Under the pieces are notes generated by a model. The model had not been told where the DNA came from. It searched no databases and worked only from the letters and a program-made list of their open reading frames with translations. From Chimonanthus salicifolius (taxonomy: Eukaryota > Streptophyta > Magnoliopsida > Laurales > Calycanthaceae), in contig CM023534.1 of NCBI GenBank assembly GCA_013350335.1, forward strand, positions 18,867,302 through 18,931,301: a stretch of DNA of 64,000 nt, written 5' to 3'. Positions 58,035-64,000 of this stretch are shown piece by piece. Each line of letters begins with the position of its first letter. Position 1 is the stretch's first letter. The position numbers and the translations under genes were made by a program.

Positions 58035-59369
58035 TCATACAAACAATTCAGGGTGAGATGTTCTCATCTCCGATTCCAATTCCCAAGTGGCTTCCTCAAC
58101 ACCATGTCGATCCCATACCACCTTGACGAACTGAATCGCTCGATTACGCAACACCCTTTGCTCACTCTCTAATATTCCGACCGGCTTCTCGACATAAGTG
58201 ACGTCGCTTTGCACATCTATATCTTGCACATTCAAAACATGAGACGGATCAGGGTTGTACTTCCTCAGCATCGACACATGGAATACATCATGTAGAGACG
58301 CCAATTGCGAAGGAAGTGCCAACTGATAGGCTACATCTCCCATCCTTCTGATAATTGAAAACGGTCCCACATATCTTGGCGACAATTTTCCTTTCTTCCC
58401 AAATCTCATGTGCCCTTTTCGTGGCGAGACCTTCAAGAATACCATGTCTCCTATTTCAAATTCGAGAAACCTCCTCCTTTTATCAGCATAGCTCTTTTGC
58501 CGACTCTGTGCGGTCAACAAATGTTGACGTATCAACTGGATCTGTGCAGTAGTTTCTGCAACCAACTCAGGTCCTATCAGTGCAGGTTCGCCGACCTTGG
58601 TCCAGCACACTGGTGACCTGCATGGTCTACCATACAAAGCTTCGAATGGTGCCATCTGGAGGCTTGCTTGGTAGCTATTGTTATAAGAAAACTCCACCAA
58701 TGGCAAATGATCCTCCCATCCACCTTTGAAGTCTAGCATGCACGCCCTCAACATGTCCTCCAACGTTTGTATTGTTCTTTCCGATTGTCCATCGGTCTGT
58801 GGATGGAATGTTGTGCTAATAAGTAAATCGGTTCCCATGGCCGACTGCATGCTCTGCCATACCCTGCCGGTAAATCGGCCATCTCTATCAGACACTATAG
58901 TCTGTGGGATACCATGTAGTCTGATGATGTCTTTGATATATCTCCGACCCAATGTCTCTGATGAATCCGTCATCTTGATAGGAATAAAATGCGCGGACTT
59001 GGTCAATCAGTCTACCACAACCCATATAGCGTCATTGCCCTTCGAGGACCTCGGCAACCCCGTCACAAAGTCCATGGAAATGTGCTCCCATTTCCATTCC
59101 GGCACTGCTAAGGGTTTGAGTAACCCTGGTGGCTTCTGATGTTCCGTCTTAACCTGCTGACAAGTTAAACAATGAGCCACGTAGTCTGCAACATCCTTCT
59201 TGAGTCCATGCCACCAATAATGTCTTTTTAAGTCATGATACATTTTTGTGCTACCCGGATGAATGGACAGCTTGCTCTGATGTGCCTCTAACAATAATTC
59301 TTTTCTGCAGCTTCTTGGTACATAAATTCTACCCGGAACATAAGACCCTGTCCTGGTCGTAATTCCCAA
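58035..59369 (-). pseudogene. Chromovirus integrase with chromodomain (frameshift and stop)
   Basis: The frame that continues RNase H starts near 59335, after a one-base loss in a CGGG run. The zinc-binding HHCC region follows (HQSKLSIH and CLTCQ). A TGA at 59007-59009 splits it just after WVVVD. It fits a CGA arginine codon changed to TGA. The catalytic D,D,E residues are visible in [17 protein letters not shown] and FHPQTDGQSERTIQTLEDML. RYVGPFSIIRRMG is the GPF/Y module. The last 50 residues, with LRNRAIQFVKVVWDRH and EEATWELESEM, form the Tekay-type chromodomain. It would insert element DNA into chromatin. The apparent start residues of the open frames are not real starts. Confidence 0.9.
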
Positions 59370-61201
59370 TCCGGTACAACCTCGCCATTAGACATCTTGG
59401 CCCATGTCTCTGCCATTTCCGGATCTGTTCGTTGCTCCTGTTCAATCTTTGTAACCATGTTGGATCGTATGATCAAATTGTACATACTCCCATGGTTTGT
59501 GATGTATAGATTAAACTCACGAATGGAATTCAACATCTCCCATTCAGTCCTGATCAAACATGCCACTGATGCATGAGACATGCGGCTGAGAGCATCCGCC
59601 ACTTTGTTGGCCTTTCCCGGATGATATCGGAGCGCAAATTCATAGTCCGCCAGATATTCCATCCATCTGCGCTGCCTCAGGTTGAGCTCTTTCTGATCAA
59701 ATAAATACTTCAAGCTCTTGTGATCTGAAAATACTTCAAACTTCTCACCATATAGATAGTGTCTCCAGCTTTTGAGAGCGAAGACCACCGCAGCTAATTC
59801 CAGATCATGTGTGGGGTAGAGGCGTTCATGTATCTTTAGTTGTCTTGAACCATATGCCACCACCCGGTCACGTTGCATGAGTGAACATCCCAGTCCCTCT
59901 CCTGACGCATCACATTGTACTTCATAACCTTTGCCTCTTTCCGGCAAAACTAGAATAGGAGCAGTTATAAGTCTCTCTTTCAGCTCCTCAAATCTCTGAT
60001 TGCACAACTCTGACCATTCATATTTGACTCCTTTCTGTGTGAGTCGAATCAATGGGGATGCAATTTTGGAGAAGTCCATGATAAACTTCCTATAATATCC
60101 AGCCAAACCCAGAAAACTACGGATTTCGGTGACATTCTTTGGTGCTTTCCACTCACTTACTGCTGCCACCTTAGCCGGATCAACGGCTATACCATCTGCT
60201 GTTATAACATGCCCTAAGAATTTGACCTCAGGTAGCCAAAATTCGCATTTGCTTGCTTTGGCATACAGCTGGTTCTGTCTCAAGGTGTTCAATACTATTC
60301 GAAGATGCTCAGCATGATCCTCCTGACTCTTGGAATAGATCAAGATATCGTCAATGAACACTATAACAAACCGATCCAGATATGGACGGAATATTCTGTT
60401 CATTAAGTCCATGAACACAGCCGGTGCGTTGGTAAGCCCAAATGGCATGACTACAAATTCAAATAGTCCATACCGTGTTCTGAAAGCTGTTTTCTCGATA
60501 TCTTCCTCCCTAACCCGGATTTGATGATAACCGGACATCAGGTCAATCTTGGAAAAATGACTGGATCCCCTCAACTGATCGAATAAATCATCGATCCTGG
60601 GTAGAGGATACTTGTTCCAGACAGTTAGCTGATTTAACTTCCCGTAGTCCACACACATTCTAAGTGAACCATCCTTCTTTTTCACGAACAACACTGGAGC
60701 TCCCCATGACGATGTGCTGTTCCGAATGCAACCCAGTCTGAGTAATTCATCAAGTTGCTTCTTCAACTCGGACATTTCTGCTGGTGCCATCCGATAATGG
60801 GGTAGAGACACTGGTGAAGTACCAGGATATAGCTTGATCTCAAAATTGAGCTCCCTCATAGGCGGTATACCAGGAAGTTCTTTTGGAAAAACATCAACAA
60901 ATTCTTTCACAATTGTTGGAAGTTCAGTGACTGGTGCTTTGTTGATGACAATATTGTTCAACACCAAATGATGCAACCCTTCCTGCAGTCTGCTTTGCTT
61001 GTCGGCACGAACTATATACTGCTTTCCCTCGGGTGACCAAAATGTCACTCTTCGGCGATAACAATCAATATTGGCTTCATAACCAGCCAACCAGTCCATG
61101 CCAAATATAATATCGTACTCAGTCATGTCGAGTACCAAATAATTGAACTCAAATCTGAGTCCAGCGAGTTCTGTATTTATGGCCATGCATATGAGTCCCA
61201 A
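59288..61201 (-). pseudogene. Chromovirus protease end, reverse transcriptase and RNase H
   Basis: Open for 637 codons in one frame, but without its own start. It continues gag-protease across the stop at 61250-61252. It shows the end of the protease, [18 protein letters not shown] before RT, the fingers [17 protein letters not shown], the catalytic [13 protein letters not shown], the thumb [12 protein letters not shown], and RNase H with [11 protein letters not shown] and [16 protein letters not shown]. All catalytic aspartates I can check are present. It ends because of the frameshift near 59333, not at a natural stop. It would copy the element RNA into DNA inside the particle. Confidence 0.92.
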
Positions 61202-61249
61202 AGACGTGTCTCCGACAGGGGATACTACTGTGAGTGTGGTGGACAGCTT

Positions 61250-62646
61250 TTATACTAGTGTTCCAGTAGCAGTTATAAAGGATGCAGATATAAAAGAGTG
61301 CGATGCTCCAGAATCAAACAATGCATAAGCATAAGAACTATTGACAACGGCCATACCTTGAATCACAGAATGATCCACATCCTCAGGAGGTTCCAGAGCA
61401 AATAGTCGTCCAAATCCGGTAGGAGTAGGCGCCCGTCCCGCCTGATTATATGTCCTGCCTCCTCGGGAGTTAGCTGGCCTAGCTGGTGGACGGAAAGATC
61501 CTCTAGAATATGAGAGCCTATTGAGCTTTGGACAATCTCTCTTGAAGTGACCCGGCTGATTACAGTGGAAACAGTTGTTCACCCCTTTGAATGACTGGGT
61601 GACTGATGCAGATGGGGAGGGCTGGTTGGGACGAAAGCTCCCCGCGGACCCAGTAGATGGTGAGGGTCTACTGAAGTTCGGACGGAACCTCTTGTTGGGC
61701 TGAAACCCACCCCTCCCACTTGGAGCTCGACGATTGTCAAACCGTACTATTGCATTCAACTCCTGTTCTGCTATTGTGGCCTTGCTGACCACCTCAGCCA
61801 ATGTGGTGCACTTAAATATGGTCACTTTGGCCCTGATGTTTGGCCGTAAACCCCTCTCAAACTTTCTTGCCTTGCGAAGTTCTGTGTCCACCATATAGAA
61901 TGCATAACTGGATAAACTGAGAAATTCACGGTGATACTCTGCCACCGTCATAGAGCCCTGTACCAAGGACAGAAAAAGTTCCGTCTGTCGCTCCTTCTCC
62001 TCCTCCGGAAAGTAATGTTCCAGAAAGGTTGCTGAAAACTCATTCCATGTCATGGCCGTCCTCTCCCTAGCTGGTATGAGTTCCCTCTGCTTCTCCACCA
62101 CCTCCCACCATTTACCGGCATCTTCTATCAATTGTGAAGTAGCCAGTAAAATCCTGTCAGCATGACTCGAGATCTTAAGTAATTTTAAGATCTGAGTGAT
62201 CTTCTTCAGCCAATGCTCGGCTCCGACAGCCCCTTCTTTCCCTTTGAAGTAGGGAGGACGCTGTTGTTGAAATTCTCGTGCCATACTACGGTCACTGGCA
62301 TCCCTGGAACTTTCACTCCCATTCATATGTTGCTGGAGTACTGAGGTTACCACTGCTTGGACTAAGCCCTGAAGCTCAGGTGGCACATGTGGTATATGTA
62401 CACCACTGTTCCCTTCTCCCTCCTTCTGTGATGCATTATCACTCCCTTTCTCTTCCCTCCAAGAGTGCTGTGATTCTTCCCCATTATGAGACTTTTCATG
62501 AACAGCTAGTTCCTCATCAGGTTGGGTTACCTCTTTCTCATGTATAGACGGCTCCCGTGTTGTGGTAATACTTTCTCATGTTGCGTGATTTGCAACACCT
62601 TTTCCTTCCCTTTCTGGTTCTGAGGGATCCTTTTCTTTGGAGCCAT
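61250..62646 (-). pseudogene. Chromovirus gag and start of protease
   Basis: The likely start is the ATG at 62646 (MAPKKRIPQ), but a frameshift and a TGA near 62577 break it. From there the frame is open to TAA at 61250-61252. It contains the capsid region (EHWLKKITQILKLLK, DAGKWWEV, MTVAEYHREFLSLSSYA), an Arg-, Pro- and Ser-rich stretch, the CCHC knuckle CFHCNQPGHFKRDC, and the protease active site ALFDSGASHSFIS. The TAA joins two parts of one protease, so it is a mutation and not a normal gag-pol boundary. The protein forms the particle and packages RNA. Confidence 0.9.
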
Positions 62647-63037
62647 TTCCCTAAGTCATAAAACATTATTGACTTAGTTTCCTCATACAGTTTGTATTTT
62701 TTCACAATTTTGGGAAGATTTCCAAATAAGCAAACTTGGTTTTCTATTTGTTTTTGAGGGGAGAGTCTCTAAATTTCCTATGTTTGTTTTTCTCAATTGG
62801 GGAGTATTGGGGAATGTATATCCTATTTTGCTATGTTTGATAAATGAATTATTATAATGTACTTTTGCTATCTTTCACTGTTGTTCTCAGTTTGATTTGT
62901 TCAGTCCGAGTCCACGAAGTAAATTAATCCGGCCCCCAGTCAGCGGACTCCGAAGAGTCGGTCAGTTGGGATTCTTATTCGTCAGTGAGACATGAAACCG
63001 TCTTAATCTTACTTCGGAAGATTCAACTTCCCGTTTC
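62647..63037 (-). other. Chromovirus untranslated leader
   Basis: Non-coding stretch between primer-binding site and gag start. No ORF longer than a few codons is in place, and no repeat is seen. Confidence 0.6.
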
Positions 63038-63049
63038 GCTCTGATACCA
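63038..63049 (-). promoter_or_regulatory. Primer-binding site of the chromovirus, initiator-Met type
   Basis: TGGTATCAGAGC on the minus strand, 2 nt from the LTR end at 63052. It is complementary to the 3' end of plant initiator-Met tRNA as known for many gypsy and TRIM elements. Confidence 0.93.
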
Positions 63050-63051
63050 AC

Positions 63052-64000
63052 TGTAACACCCCGCCCTTTTCACTCTAATTTTCAGAGTTTATTTTTTTTT
63101 TTAAATATAATAATAATCAATAAGTGATCGGGGCGGAATGTCACGACGCGAGTTAAGTTCGGATCTCTAAATCCGACCCTTAACTGGCCAAGCCCATGTG
63201 CGTATGAACTAAGTCCATAAAACTGATCCGCACATGGTATATATATAACTTGCGGAATTAACTTAGTCTAGATCTAACTGAGATTATAATAGAACCTATG
63301 ATTAATCCAATTTCCATTTTTAGATAGCAAAGTACATAATTTATTTTCCAAAATCACTAATCGATCTTAACTAATCGTTTAATCCAAACATTCAACATAA
63401 AACAAACCATAGCATCTAATTAACTACATTATTACATGCCCACAACATCTAGCTAACAAATTACATTGTCCAAATAAATCAACTACCAAGTCCATAAATA
63501 ATCCATTCATAGTCCATTCCAATCATTCAAAACGCCCAAGTTTTCGTGCTTGGTCCTCTTCTCCAACCACGTTCTTTCCTTTCCCTGCATCATCCACTAA
63601 GGATATAGATAGGGCGTTAGATCAACGCGCCCAGTAGTGTTTCCGAATAGGGCTACCACTTGGTTAGTCAAACATGCAAATAATATAATGATAGCACATG
63701 TGTAACAAAATTCAATAAAAACATGCTATGTATGAAATGAACATGTAATGAGTCCCACCCATCACCATTCAACATAGACATCACTTGACGGAATTCTCGT
63801 CGTCAAGGTAACCCACAGTGGTCTTTCGGACGCCCCGACGGAGTGTGGCCTCCGGATTCCTCCTGATGGGATTCTCATCATCAGGGTACCCCACAATGGT
63901 CTTTCGGACACCCCGACGGAGTGTGGCCTCCGGTTACTACACCATCATCCCATGCCATGCATGAGATGTCTATGCAAACATGCCATTTGTAAATATAACA
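63052..64000 (-). mobile_element. 5' LTR of the chromovirus, partial
   Basis: It starts TGTAACACCCCGCCC at 63052 and continues past the window edge. About 950 bp match the other LTR with two substitutions (T at 63121, G at 63932), one base missing near 63376, and a shorter T-run. Confidence 0.93.

Larger units (their letters stand above)
55205..64000 (-). mobile_element. Tekay/Del-type chromovirus, nearly complete, 5' LTR runs off window
   Basis: Minus-strand Ty3/gypsy element: 5' LTR from 63052 rightward, primer-binding site, gag, protease, RT, RNase H, integrase with chromodomain, 3' LTR 55205-57972. Over about 950 comparable bases the LTRs differ by two substitutions (55276 and 56088) and two small indels, so insertion is recent. 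It sits inside family-D LTR sequence. The right flank is outside the window, so the TSD (left flank GAATA) cannot be checked. Confidence 0.93.

Noticed and set aside
61143..61328. Plus-strand ORFs within the chromovirus body
   Set aside because: They overlap conserved minus-strand gag-pol and show no family similarity.
63038..63049. tRNA gene at the primer-binding sites
   Set aside because: Only the 12 bases complementary to the tRNA 3' end are present; there is no cloverleaf.

Overview
The window is plant nuclear DNA, most likely from a flowering plant with a repeat-rich genome. It is AT-rich, it holds plant-type Ty3/gypsy, Ty1/copia, TRIM, Mutator-like and hAT-like elements, and its only intact host gene encodes a pentatricopeptide-repeat (PPR) protein of the plant-specific PLS class. 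I cannot name the species. I saw no rRNA gene, tRNA gene, CRISPR array or bacterial-type operon.

Layout. 1-13040: stacked insertions in an older repeat. These are the end of one LTR (family A), a 183-bp Mutator-type MITE, a 2.1-kb fold-back Mutator-type element built of nested palindromes, a solo LTR of family B, and a full solo LTR of family A. Four of these five have exact target-site duplications (TSDs); the fifth, the first family-A LTR, is cut by the window edge. 13040-20900: mostly unassigned AT-rich DNA with a tandem repeat, a hAT-like non-autonomous element, one TRIM, a small MITE-like inverted repeat and an integrase remnant. 20904-30245: a deleted chromodomain gypsy element. Its left LTR is split by three insertions, and its coding region is reduced to gag joined to the integrase tail and chromodomain. 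30246-36275: three truncated elements in a row: a copia element, a hAT transposase pseudogene, and a second gypsy element with an internal deletion.

38661-40457 is the PPR gene, on the minus strand and without introns. An LTR nest starts about 265 bp upstream of its start codon and runs to the right window edge. The outer LTR (family D) appears to start near 40722. It is split by two more family-A solo LTRs, a family-C LTR and a TRIM, and by a nearly complete Tekay/Del-type chromovirus (55205 to beyond 64000, minus strand).

The Tekay/Del element has almost identical LTRs, an initiator-Met primer-binding site and gag, protease, RT, RNase H, integrase and chromodomain regions. Its reading frame is nevertheless broken four times.

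The most interesting pattern is shared by LTR families that otherwise look unrelated. Each has a promoter-like region, a splice-donor-like AG/GTAAG-type site, a long non-coding stretch that in families A and Tekay contains an array of short CG-containing palindromes, and then a conserved block ending in a TTTCAG-type acceptor. This suggests introns inside LTRs that carry hairpin arrays. It is a hypothesis from sequence and needs RNA data.
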